This document shows, in pieces, positions 11,611-23,389 of a DNA stretch of 64,000 nucleotides. The stretch spans positions 14,465,198-14,529,197 of the forward strand of contig NC_041021.1 of NCBI RefSeq assembly GCF_004193775.1, read 5' to 3'. Within the stretch, counting starts at the first letter, position 1. Each line of letters begins with the position of its first letter. The notes below the pieces were generated by a model. It worked only from the letters and a program-made list of their open reading frames with translations, ran no database searches and was not told where the DNA came from. Both the position numbers and the translations under genes were made by a program. Source of the stretch: Glycine soja. Lineage: Eukaryota > Streptophyta > Magnoliopsida > Fabales > Fabaceae.

Positions 11611-12061
11611 TGGAAACAGGTCTCGAACTCATATAAAAATGCAATAAAATGTAGCTACAGAGTAGAGAGTTAGAGAAAGAGAAGGATTTCTGCAACATCG
11701 ATTTGGACTTGCTTTGGACCTTCGATGGTTGTGAGAAGAACGAGAAAGGGAAGGGTCTAGACTTGTGTCGGCTGTAGGCTAAAGAAGACGAAGAAGGGAA
11801 ACAGAGGAAGAAGATAGAAAAGGTAGGTTGGGGTTTTAAAAAAATGGGAGGTGCAAAATGTAGTAAGGGAGGAGTGAAATTCAATTGCCAAACAACTGCA
11901 CGTGCAAGTAATTCCTCATTGGAGAGTTCATCATATTAGAGCCCATATATATGCATTCTACTGCACCATTCATAATCATATATAATTCTGCATGCTCCTA
12001 GACACATACAATTATTTTGTTTTTTTCTTTCTTTTTTTGAGGAAAGTCTAGACATATACAG

Positions 12062-12365
12062 TGTAACGTCCGAAATTGTATTTTTCATTTTATATTTTGA
12101 GAATGTTTTTCTTTACTCTTTAGAATTTTAGGAGATTAAATTACAAAACTAACTTTTAAAGTTTTTAGTGATACAAACTTAAAGAAATGAAATTTATTCA
12201 CAATGAAGTATGAAGCATAATTATTAGAAAAATAATAAAATATTTTAATTTGGAAGAAATTATATTTTTGAGTTGCAAACTTTTTATAACTCTAAAAATG
12301 ATAATTTTAATAGAAATTAATTAGAGATTTAAATTGATTATATCTTACTTTATATTATATATATG
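12062..12365. other. AT-rich DNA beginning with an LTR-like edge
   Basis: It begins TGTAACGTCCGAAATTG, close to the starts of the two solo LTRs at 1640 (TGTAACGACCC) and 21219 (TGTAACACCCC). No matching 3' end or target duplication was found, so at most it is a truncated LTR start. Confidence 0.3.
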
Positions 12366-12533
12366 ATGGGGGATCAACTTACTCTAAAAATAACTCTTCT
12401 AGAATTACTCCTCATTCTCACTATTTATTTTCTTGAAATCTAATGGATAAGATTAGCTATTCATTACAATCCTTAGATTTCAAGAAAATTAATTGTAGGA
12501 ATGAATTACTCTTAGAGTAAGTCGATCTCTCCT
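12366..12533. mobile_element. MITE-like foldback element
   Basis: The left arm GGATCAACTTACTCTAA...TTTTCTTGAAATCTAATGG and the right arm, read in complement (AGATCGACTTACTCTAAGAG...TTTTCTTGAAATCTAAGG), pair over about 70 bp with a loop near 12445-12470. Total length is about 165 bp with no coding capacity. The edges merge into CT repeats on the right, so the target duplication is not clear. Confidence 0.65.
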
Positions 12534-12535
12534 CT

Positions 12536-12746
12536 TCTCTCTCTCTCTCTCTATACGTGTATATATGTGTTGAATGTTTTGTGTTTATGTGTGTGTGTGT
12601 GTGTCTAATAAGTTTTACGGTATTAGTCAATCAAAATTATAAATGACTTTTGTAAAAGTTAACCAATTAACATATTAATTAGACATGATAATTTATGATT
12701 AGATTACTGTGTAAAAATCCTTTACACTACCAATGCATATCATTTG

Positions 12747-12780
<34 letters not shown>
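12536..12780. repeat. Microsatellite cluster (CT)n, (GT)n, (CT)n(CA)n
   Basis: (CT)n lies at 12536-12552, (GT)n at 12589-12604, and a compound (CT)n(CA)n at 12747-12780. These explain the low-complexity open frames on both strands here. Confidence 0.9.
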
Positions 12781-12839
12781 GACATATGATATGAGGGATT
12801 TGCATATGCATCTTGTGTCATGTGACTTTTCTTTCCTAC

Positions 12840-13170
12840 ACTACTCATTGTTACCACGACCACCACTACTATCGTTGTTGTTGCCTCTACAAATGTTGTC
12901 ACCACTACTACCACCATTGTTGTCATTGCATCACTATTACTGTCATTACCATCAATGATACCGATGACAATTGTGGTGGTGATGACAACGGTGGAGGCAA
13001 AGGCAATAGTTGTTGTGACGACGATGGCAATGGTAGTGTTAGAGATAAAGGTATAATAGTGATGGCTATGATAGTGATGGTGACGACAATGATGATAGTG
13101 ATAACAACAATGATAATGGTGTCAACAACAATGATGATTGTGATAGTGAGAAAGAGAAGTCACATGGCAT
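12840..13170. repeat. Trinucleotide-rich low-complexity tract
   Basis: A run of imperfect ACC/CAT/GAT/GTG triplets first reads as CCACCACTAC-type sequence and then switches near 12950 to GATGATGGTG-type. It yields His/Tyr/Cys-rich frames on the plus strand and Val/Thr-rich frames on the minus strand, none of which resembles a protein family. Confidence 0.7.
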
Positions 13171-14157
13171 AAGATGCACATCTTATTCTTCATAGTTTGA
13201 TCTTAGCAGAAAAACACTAAAAATTAGGAGTAACTCCAAAGACTTACCCTTGTAGCAAGTGATTCCTCTTCATTCTTTCTTTATCTAGTCTATGTGTATG
13301 AGAAAGTATTACTTATCATTTTGGAGGCATGAGAAGCTAGAAAAATTTATGTTTTTCATTCTCAATTATGTTATCAATATAATCTTTACACCTATATCTT
13401 TTATTTTTCTCTATTCAACACATACTAGAAATATGTGGTCACCTTATAAAAGAGTTATAACATTAATTATTGTTGTTGATTTTGTAATTAATCCATCTTA
13501 AAAGAATGCTCGATGAGGCTAACAATGTCGAGGGTACAGAATTGCTAGGGGAGGGGCGTAGTGGGAATTGCTAGGGGAGGGGCGTAGTGGGAGGCCGCAA
13601 GGGCTGGTAGACTTGTTGTTGCAGTGGGGGCTAGGGCTTCTTGAAAATGATGAAGATGGGTTTTATGAAATGGCGACATTGAGGGGAGAGTGAAGGTGAC
13701 CAAAAGATGTCATTGAAAGTTTAACATTGAATAAAGATAAGTGTGTCACATCAAAAATCATTTGGTCAATGTTGAGAGTTTAATGGTCAACTAAAGTCAA
13801 TTGATGAAAAAATTAAAATCATCCATTTAAGATATTAAGAGACCAAATTTTACAATTAAAAATTAGAGGAATGATGTTCATGAATTTTTTAAATTAGAGG
13901 ATCAAAATTATAATTTAACCTCAATTACATCGAATTGAAAGTTTACATGTATATTGTAAACCGACATACACTTCAAATCAATACAATATATGATGAATTA
14001 CATCCACACAAATCTTTATTTAATAGACTTGATTTTCAGCCATCAAGTCATGCTAGTTTCTTCATAATATTTTGTTTGATAGCCCAGCCCAACACTAGGA
14101 TCTCCAATATTGAAACACCTAATACCCTACCTTCGGACCCCCAATATATTGAAAGAC
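13171..14157. other. Intergenic 3' of the UGT gene
   Basis: No gene is supported. A 27-bp unit (GGAATTGCTAGGGGAGGGG...) is duplicated head to tail at about 13535-13590. The sequence at 13700-13925 ends in AGAGGATCAAAATTATAATTTAACC, which resembles the end of a MULE- or MITE-type element, but no opposite end was found. The 3' UTR and polyadenylation site of the UGT gene should lie in 13900-14157. Confidence 0.5.
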
Positions 14158-15098
14158 TCAAACAACATCATTGTGAAGAACCTCCTTCACTAATCGATGG
14201 AAATCATTATATGATGATCCTCCCATATCAGTGGCTTCTATTGCTTTCTTTTTCCACTCCAGACACTTTTGTCTCATTTCCTTCCCCCTTTCTCCGGTTA
14301 TCATTTCTTTCACAAGTGTTGTCACCTCCTCCCTTTTTACATCATCTTTAATATCCATTCCTATCCCCCAAGTTGTGCATATGTACCTGCAATTTGTTTG
14401 TTGTTCAGCAAAGAAAGGCCAACCTATCATAGGGACACCCCCACTTATACCTTCTAGTGTAGAATTCCAGCCACAATGAGTTAGGAAAACCCCAACTGAT
14501 GGATGAGACAGCACTTGCTCTTGGGGGCACCAACTTGTTATGTATCCTCTATCTTTAACCTCATCTAAGAAGTCTTGTGGCAATTGTGTGGACTCACCCA
14601 TTACCAAATCTGGCCTTTTTATCCACAAAAATGGTAAATTGCTATTTGCTAGTCCCCAAGCAAATTCTTTCAAATGATCCTCGGACATCACAGTAATACT
14701 TCCATAATTCACATATATGACTGAGGAAGGTTCCCATTGGTCTAGCCATTGGATACATTTTGAGTCATTTTTCCAAAGATTTGACCCACTCACCTTGAAG
14801 CCCTTGTCTTTATCAGGAAAATGCCTTCCTAACAATTGAAGTGGACCAATGTTATATATATTTGGGTTCTGAGCCATAAGGGCATTGAGAACTTCACTTT
14901 CCAATTCTTGGATGGTGTTAATTATGATTGAAGATGATTTCATGCAGGTTTTTGCTTCTATACCAAAGCAAATAAAACTGGTTTCATCTAGAGTGGTAGT
15001 TCTCACGAAACTTGGACAATCTCTGATTCGCATATTTTTCATTCCAGATATCCAGTCTAGATTTGTATCCAATGACCCATCAGTAGTGAAACTTTCAT
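14158..15098 (-). CDS. UDP-glycosyltransferase (UGT85-type), exon 2
   Basis: Encodes residues 170-482 of a family 1 plant UGT. These enzymes transfer glucose from UDP-glucose to small lipophilic acceptors in the cytosol. The C-terminal sugar-donor domain carries a complete 44-residue PSPG box at residues 349-392, beginning WCPQEQVLSH, with HCGWNSTLEG in the middle and ending FAEQ. The last Gln is the residue usually linked to UDP-glucose use. The exon opens after an acceptor AATTTCAG, and its first codon is completed by the last G of exon 1, giving Q-D-E-S. The stop codon is TGA at 14158-14160. No frameshift or internal stop is seen. The acceptor cannot be read from the sequence; UGT85 members act on iridoids, cyanohydrins, terpenols or hormones. 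Opposite-strand frames here are shadows. Confidence 0.9.
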
Positions 15099-17873
15099 CT
15101 GAAATTTTGAACAAAAATATTATTACATTAAACGAGTTGAATATTTTAGTCATTTTTCAAAAATTATTTTTTGGATTTCTTTTACTTTGATACGAATGCC
15201 ATATTATCATTTTTGGTGCTGAATGAGGTGAGAAATAAAATGTTTTTCGTTCATTCTAATTAAGAAATAATCACCAATTTTCAAGCTTATCCATATTAAA
15301 TTTCTTTTTATATCTTTAATTTATTTTTAACTCTATTTACTAACATTCACTTATTGTATTATGAATACTAATATTAAATGTGACTTTCATTTATAAGAAT
15401 AAAATTTAAAGGTATTTTTAGAATAAAATTTAAATTTATGATTTTGATAATTTATCTTACGTTTCTTATATATAATATCAGAGATATAAAAATGAAATCT
15501 TTTATTAGATTATGATGCAAATTTAAAAATAAAAATGTATTCATTAATTGACTAATTTGGTGTAAACTATGTATAAAATATCATTTTTATTACATTGAGA
15601 TTAATAAATATATACCTACATTCATTTTTTTTACTTCAATACATGTATATAAATATCAAGAGCTTTTTGTGCTATCTTTTATAATTATATTTTATCGTGT
15701 AAGTTGTGTAGTTATTAAATTCGATTCGAACTGACTGGTCGACTAGATGACCCGAGAATAATTGGACTCTCAATGAGTCTGAACCACTTATTGGATGTGT
15801 TCTCCAAATGACCTGGTACAATTCAGTGTAGCATTTTTTTTATCATGCATTTTCTTTTTTACAATTTTAACATCATTTATATTAGAAAAATAAATTTATA
15901 CCTTACACTTTTATTGTTTATAAATTTACTTATATTTTTTACCAAGTATAACCATATCTTGAAATGTAAGATGATAAAGCTGTTATCCTCTTCATTTTTT
16001 CCTTGACTAATTTGCATGTATTAGATTATGTTTGTCATTATACAATAATAATACATATTTTAAATTCTAACTTAATTTTTTTTATATATACTAAATTCAA
16101 AAAAATATGTTGCATGTTCAAAATTTTAAACAAGTTCATAATTATGTTTTTAAATATGTTGAATTTTATTAAATTTTAAATCTCAAGTGTATAAGTTTAC
16201 ATGTTATTAAATTATTTATATTTTTATAATATAGACTAGCTTATATAGGTTAATTAATGACTCACTAGATTGATCCCTGATCTAATGACTCAACATCCTG
16301 ACCGAATCAATCACTTGTCCAAGTCTGATAACCCTGATACGTTGAGTTGAAATCACTCTCTTTGTGGTCCCGTTGAAAGAGTGTGACGTATTATTATGCT
16401 ACCAATTTTATGAGATGTTATTTTGAACCTAAATATAAATTTTATATATATATATATATATATATAAAATCCAGGTAAAAATAATTAAATTTAGTTTTTG
16501 AACCTAACATCAAAATTACATGACTTAGGTACAATTAATTAAACATCCTCTAATCAATTTAGTTTAGAGTGTTTTTGGATAAATTGCTTAATTAATTAAG
16601 TATTTATTTAATATACTTATCAAATAAGTATATAAGTATTTAAGTATAATTTGTTTCTGTAAGTAATGGAAGAGATCATAAAAATATTTATTCAAGTTGT
16701 AAGCTATTTAATTTATGATCAAAACAACAAAATATTTTCATAATATCTCCCATAGGACAATACATACTAGATACAAACCACGTGATTAATATGAAATACA
16801 AATTCCAGCAAAAACAAAGATTTTGAGACTTTAAATTTTTATTCTCACTCAAATAAACGAAATAACATTTAATTCTGTAAAATTGTAATGTCATCTTAAC
16901 TAGCATATTTTTATAATTTACATTTTTTTTTAATTATTAGTCTTTCAAAGATTTAAAATTTATCATATTATTCATCTAAAAAACTTGTCACTAAATTATT
17001 CCCTAAAAATTTTAAAATGTTATCATATTCATTTTATGTTAGACTTTGATTCCTACAGATAAAAAAATCACTTCAAGATTAATCATTGTATTTATATGTG
17101 GGGAAACCATCTATTTAGTCAGAGAATTGTTTCTCTCTATACACATAATTCTCTTGGGCTAGTGATAGTCATATACCATAAGTGATATTAGTCTTTGATC
17201 AGGTGGATTGAGAAACATACGCCTTGGATTCACCAAAAAAAATAGAGACAAAAATCTAAGAAAATAATATGACAACATTCTTTTACAATTAAATCCAAAA
17301 GTGATAATTTTAATTTGTAAGAAAATATCTAAGGAACTAATATGACAACACCCCCCTCCCCCCCCCCCCAAAAGATCTTTAATAAACTGACTTCATGATT
17401 AATTTTTTTTTAAAGTATAATATAATAACATGTATACCTTTAAAGGATATCTTTAAAGGACCTACTAGATTTGATGCAGTAAGAATGATGTGTCACTCTG
17501 TATCCTAGTCAAATCTTGAGACTAATTTCTTTCACAGAGTATGGTTGTTGTTGACTCAAGAAGATTATACACATATGATGAGAATCAAACACGAATACTC
17601 ATATTAAATAGATTATTCCCCTCATATAAATGCAAAAGAGCTTTATACCAGTGGATTAATCCTTTGATTGTTTTTACTTTGTCCTTTCATGTTAGTTTTA
17701 TTATTATTGTTATTATTGTGTTGTATGTAGTAAGAGATATACTGTTACATCTAGTGTGCAAATTTTGAGTCTCCCTGTGTAAAATGTTAATGGAAAGATT
17801 TGATTTGATGAGTATTAATTAGGTCAGTATTAAAAAAAAAGTGAGAGAAAATTAATAATTAAACAATAATCAC
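15099..17873 (-). other. UGT intron, 2775 bp, phase 1
   Basis: Donor CCAAG|GTGATT and acceptor TTTCAG|ATGAAA join in phase 1 at the position where UGT85 genes commonly have their intron. The intron is AT-rich, with a (TA)n at 16443-16466 and a C-homopolymer near 17346-17370. Frames inside it (16688-16906, 17159-17371, 17541-17768) have no domain. It is long for a plant intron, so unrecognised transposon debris is likely. Confidence 0.8.
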
Positions 17874-18381
17874 CTTGGAAGGGAATAATGCCTCTTTCGA
17901 CAAGCTCATCAAATTGCAAGTATCCCATTAAACCACAAGCTGAGGCTGTCCAAAATTGTTGTTCAGAAATGTCCAAATCCCTTGCCACTTTCCCTGCAAA
18001 GCCCATTAGCCCATCATAGATGATAGAGGTAACCAAAGGCACTTCATGTGAAGCATTGAGCTTCTTCACAAGCTCTTTGAGTGGCTCATAACAATGTTTT
18101 CTAGTTGCATCACACAATGCTGCAATGCTTTGTGTTGCATCTTTGTCAGATGGAGGCAACCCATCTGGTATGGTCTCAAATCGAAAATGAGGTTGTCCCT
18201 TGACAAATTCTTGTCCAAGAGACTTCACCAAACGCTTGTGGTTGAACTCGGTGTTCACAAAGGTTATGTGGAAACCGGTGCAAAGAAGGAGTTTGCTTAG
18301 TTGCATAAAAGGGTTCACGTGGCCTTGTGCTGGGAATGGCACACAAACAACATGAGGCTTTTGAGAACGAGAAACGCCCAT
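17874..18381 (-). CDS. UDP-glycosyltransferase (UGT85-type), exon 1
   Basis: Encodes residues 1-169, the acceptor-binding N-terminal domain. [11 protein letters not shown] holds the catalytic base His21 and IIYDG holds its partner Asp123; [11 protein letters not shown] and [12 protein letters not shown] are typical of UGT85. I chose the ATG at 18379-18381 ([10 protein letters not shown]) over the in-frame ATG at 18445-18447. The upstream one lies only about 8 bp below the TATA box, before transcription could start, and the downstream one matches the family N-terminus. Joined to exon 2 it gives 482 residues, normal for the family (about 480). An alternative read-through of the donor would end after about 14 extra codons. 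This is the only intact host gene I see in the window. Confidence 0.9.
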
Positions 18382-18454
18382 TTTTTGTTTTTTTTTTTTT
18401 CTAATTGTGAAGGTGAAGAAGGATTTGGGTGTGGCATGAGTTCCCAAAGATTCT

Positions 18455-18464
18455 CTTATTTATA
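18455..18464 (-). promoter_or_regulatory. TATA box of the UGT gene
   Basis: On the minus strand the sequence is ATTATAAATAAGAG. With the usual 25-32 bp spacing, transcription would start near 18425-18430, leaving a 5' UTR of about 45-50 nt before the chosen ATG. Confidence 0.65.
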
Positions 18465-18469
18465 ATGAT

Positions 18470-21213
18470 GCCAAGAAATCAACTGTAGTTGAATTGTTTA
18501 CGAGGACCCTACCATCAAAGAAATTAGTGCGATAGGTATCACGTGGTGGAAAATATTTTCTTCTAATTCAAAGTTAAAATGTGTATTCTTTATTAATTAT
18601 GTTTTTTAAAGATAAGAATAAGTTTTCATGAAAAACTAAAAATTCCATTACTTTTATTTTTTTATTCTTATATTTTAGAAAATTATCTTTTACTCGATCA
18701 ATTTTCTTTATGAACTTTACAAGTTTTTAATGTAGAGAGTTTGTTGTTCGGTTTTTATTTTATGTTTTTTAACGTTATTACTACAATTATTTTGTTGCTA
18801 TATGTTACTACCTGGTTGTCTCTATATATGTAGTTCTTTGCTCAAAAAATAAACATGGGAAAATACAACACATCAAGCAATAAAATATACATGGCTCAAA
18901 CAATAGATATTTTGCTTATCTCTTCTCTACAAAATTCTATTATTATTTAAAATATATTTTGGAGTAATGGTGTTCTTTGGTTTCGGAATCCTTCGCTACA
19001 CACGATCGGTCTAATATGTATCTTGGGAGAGGAGTGCATTATAATTTACTACCAATGCATTGGAACGTTTTCTCCTCAACACATAGCACACTACAACCTA
19101 GGCTTTTTCTAAACTCTCCTTTGTTATTATATTTATTTTTTGTATTAAGTATTGTTATAAAAATTATGTGTATTGATTATATATGAAATAATTCCACTAT
19201 TATGTTTTTTGTTTTGGTTTCCAAATTATTTTTTTTCTAACAATCTTAAAGAGAAAATTTTGTCTTATTCCTTTCTACCAATAATACGTCTACCATGGAT
19301 ATACTTGTGAGTAAAACATTTTCTTTAAAAATAATATATATATAATTCACATGCTATATTTATTTAAATATAGGAGGATATTTTGAATATCTATATATGT
19401 CAAGTTATATTTGAACATTGATGTTTATTGAGCATGAGTTATATATAGTAAAATTGTTTACTTGTACACAATGACATCATTAGAGTCTCTTGAGTTTTTT
19501 TTTTTTTTTGTAAATAAATAGTTGTGATATTAGTTTATTTAAAAGTGGAAAAATTAAATCTTTTTAATGTGTTACTAAGCCACATGGATTCTATATTATT
19601 GTGATATATATATATATAAGTTCCTCTATGATGTACAATTATTGTTTATTAATTAGGATTGGCAAAGAATTTGCAATTGGAAATATAAATGCATTGGGAG
19701 TTTACTTGAAACTTATGACTCCTCTATTTGTGTCTACATACATGAATTATAATTGATATTGATATGGATTAATGTTCTACTAATGTGATGTTACATTGGT
19801 AGTCTATCACTACTAGTATTCTTGTAGTAGCAAAGTTTTTTTTTTCACTATGTTTCTATTATTAATATGGTGTTTCAGTGTTTCATGAATTTCTTTTAAT
19901 TGCTCTTGATTAAAATATTAAAGCAAAAATATTTTAAGCATGATTATGCATGTGATATGTTGACTGCCTCTACTTCTTATAGATAATTTTGGTTATATCC
20001 TATGATCGATGCTACTTTTTCAATGCTTTTAATTATTCTCATGTTATGTTATGCAATTATTATATATGATGAACTAAATTCAATATATATCCGTCTTACT
20101 ATGTTTGAATTTACAGTTTGGGAAAGATGAATTCATCTTAGTCTTTGTGTTCATGAATTGAAGTGTATTTGAATATCTTAAAATATTTGACTGTTTTTTT
20201 GACTGATTAATGATCAGGAAATGGAGACAAGGATCGTTCATTGATTGGCCTTTAGTTTAATGCATGATATCAAGGTTGTGAAATGAGGGCTTCTCGTTTG
20301 GTTTGATCAGGACACTTCTTATTGTTAAACTTGGTGACATGAATAACATTTATTTTTTTATGTTTTTCAACCGATTTGCCTTTTTTAATTTAATAATATG
20401 TTAAATGATACTCTTTATTTCTTAAACTTGAATTATAATATTTCAATCATGTGAACTTACAATTTGATGTGTTCACCAATTCATAAATTATATTATGTTC
20501 ATAAAGTTAGACTGAGTATAGAATTGAAGGTGATGACTTTATTGATGTATAAATTTTATTATGCTCTTCGACATATTATTATAGTTCTTATGTACTTCTC
20601 AATGAGTATAAGCTTGTGCTCCTAGCTATGCTTTCTTTAAATTATTTATCCATGTTAATAGCATGGTTGTTTTATGTTGCAATGTGCATATTGAATTATT
20701 CATATGCAACCTATTGGAATTGCTAAATAAGAAACTCATGTTATACATATCAATGTATCATGGTAGTTATAATATTCTCAATGGCACAGGCACAAGGTTG
20801 TGCTATGCATGTATGCACAAAGTTCTTTAAATTATTGCCTATATATTAATGAATGTTTGGATTAATGGCTTCATAGGGTTGAAGTATGATAAAATATGTC
20901 ATCATATTGAGATTTCTATATTATTGGTTAGAAACTCTATTTGGTTCAAAGGAGGTTCCCAGTATTATCATATCTATTGAACGAGAAAATCACATTGATG
21001 GTTTCTATTACACTGAGGCTAGTTCATTGTGAGTGGCTCAGTATGTAGAAAATTTGATAAGATCTTGTGGATCCGCTACTTACAAAAGTATTGTTTGTCT
21101 CTATGTGATTGACGATTCCATGAATAGAGTTCAACAGACCTAGGAGGTTTCATGGATAATTAGAAAATGGTAATTGTTTATATCAAAACTAATTTAATTT
21201 GTTATACTTGTTA
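18470..21213. other. AT-rich intergenic, no gene seen
   Basis: About 2.7 kb without a supported feature. The first few hundred bases are the UGT upstream region. Several short frames (for example 18977-19186) lack any domain. A poly-T run lies near 19497-19510 and a short (TA)n near 19606-19617. I found no terminal repeats or target duplications. Confidence 0.5.
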
Positions 21214-21218
21214 TTATT

Positions 21219-23103
21219 TGTAACACCCCATTTTTCGTAAAATAAATTAAAAAGGATTTTATTTAAAAATAAATAGAGTTTTAGAAAAATAATGAGGTTT
21301 TTATAATTAAATAACTAAGGAGAAATAATTTTATGAATTAAAATAATAGTTTTAAGGTAAATAAAATACATATATGTCCTTAGAAAAAATGTTTTATTTA
21401 TTCATTTTATATGGAGTAAAATAGAGTTTCTTTTTATAAAATGATAAAATAAAAAAATAGAGTAAATAATAGGCCCTGAGTATCCTAGTTATAAATAGAG
21501 ACATATTAGGTCAGTTTTCATATTGACGATACATCTTTATGCTTTCTCTTCTCAATCTTGCTTTCCCTTCTTCCTCTCCCAAAACTCTCTCTTTTTACCG
21601 CATACACCCAAACTTGTCTGAGTAAAACTACAACCCCAACTTGTTAACCGTTAGATCATTGTGAAATTGGAACACTAGGCTCAAAACTTATTTTCACACA
21701 TACTCACCGTTGGGATTTTGAAAATAATGTTTGTGGTGAGTGGAATGTCCCTCACACGTAGCTCTTTGTTTTTCCCACATACACCCAAACTTATTCCTGT
21801 AAAACTACGATCCTAGACTTGTTAACCATTGGATCATCGTCAAACTTGAACATCGGGTTAAGAACACATTTTTGCACATCCCCACCATTTGGATTTGTTA
21901 AAAATGTGTTGTGAATAAGTGTGTGGTTAATACTTGAGGTAATATTACTTGTGTTGTGAGTTGTGAATTATACAATAATCTGACTGGTGTTTACCTTGAG
22001 AAAAAATGTTTATGCATGAGGTGTTAAAAGGAAAGTGTATGATTCCAAATTAGGAACTTGAGGTGTTAAATTGTAGCACAATACACAAGATGTTAAAAGG
22101 AAAATGTAGGGTTCTAAGTTAGGAACTTGGGGTGTTAAATTGTAGCGCATTATGTTAAATGTGTTTGAAAATAAGTGTGAAGTCGTGAATATTGTATAAT
22201 TCATGAGTAGTGTTTGGGTGCAAAAGTTATTTTAGGGGTTGGATATGAATCACGAAGGTGAGGCCCTAATAGATTCTTCGGAGTCTAGGCCTTGGGGTAA
22301 ATACACTTAGTTTGAGTGCTCCTTTAAGCCTATGTTGATCTCATATGGTTGAAGCATTCTCGCAAAACAGGGTGATCCTAACTGGTCACCTTATGATTTT
22401 ACTTAGTGAGAGTAACTTGGCATACCCATTGTGTGGCATGTCTAGTTGCATACTCCTAAGTGTCCTGGTGTTGTTTTTCACTGACATGATATCACATTGC
22501 ATATAGACTTAAGTCTTAGTACAATTGTTGCATAACGTCTGTAAATTGTTTATTATGAAATTGATGAGTGTTGTTACGTCTTGACTCGAGTGTGTGATTC
22601 ATGTGTAACGTGATTGGTGATTGAAAAATGAATTTTAAATGATAAAGTGGTGAAGTAATGTGGATTTTATTAAGTTGAGTTATGTTATAATACTTCTATA
22701 ATTTATATTAATTATGTCTTGTTTATCTGTATTTTATTATCCTGTGATGATCTCGAACCTTGTGTCCGTGGGAACAGATGACTTTAAAAAACCGCATGCT
22801 AGAGGACGCTGGAACACAATGCTCTAATAGGATGTGACATTGGTACCGTTTTTATTTCAATTGCATGATGTTATTTTAATTTATTTTATTTAATTGTTTA
22901 ACAAGATTTCTTTTGTAAACTTTGACCGCCTTGTTCTGAGCCGGATATGTTTTTAATAAGTTTTATTTGGTAATAGTGAAGCGAATGCGATCCTTTACCC
23001 ACGTAAGCTCCTTTATATTTATTGAATAAAATAATTTTAATTAATTTCGCATTTTCATGCATGATATTGTATAAATATGTATGTTGGGTTAGAGGGTTTC
23101 ACA
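21219..23103. mobile_element. Solo LTR, 1.9 kb, with 5-bp target duplication
   Basis: Starts TGTAACACCCC and ends GGGTTTCACA, giving TG...CA ends within an inverted repeat. It is flanked by TTATT at 21214-21218 and TTATT at 23104-23108. A TATA box (TATAAATAG) lies near 21490-21498, as expected for an LTR promoter. Internally, a block of about 175 bp is duplicated (ACACCCAAACTT at about 21605 and 21782, each followed by TTGTTAACC). A 71-bp block is duplicated near 22018 and 22089 (GGTGTTAAA, AGGAACTTG). There is no coding domain, so it is a solo LTR. The start resembles the LTR at 1640, but the bodies differ. Confidence 0.75.
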
Positions 23104-23389
23104 TTATTTATGTATTGACATTATTATTATTTTCTTTAACTATTTTTTATAATTGATAGTAATTATTCATTAATAATATAAAAAGTTATAATGTGAAACT
23201 GCCTGAATTGGTTTGTTTTTTTTTTTAATTTTCAATTTTGGATAATATTAAAAAAAAACAAACAAAATATTTAAAAATTTACAAAAGACATCAATTTTTT
23301 TGAAAACCGATATTATGGTGCATAAATCAATCGTTTTTAGAAACAACATTGTTGTTTCGTGCCAAACAACATTGGTGTTTTTTAGGAAC

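Noticed and set aside
11594..11884. 96-codon minus frame, Ser/Phe-rich
   Set aside because: No domain, no family I recognise, overlaps a decayed repeat; could be chance.
12695..13172. Frames rich in His/Tyr/Cys or Val on both strands
   Set aside because: Products of CT, CA and trinucleotide repeats.
13935..14479. Plus-strand frames across the UGT exon 2 end
   Set aside because: Antisense shadows of the PSPG-coding exon.
18382..18447. Upstream in-frame ATG of the UGT exon (22 extra codons, Lys-rich)
   Set aside because: It lies too close to the TATA box to be in the transcript and does not match family N-termini.
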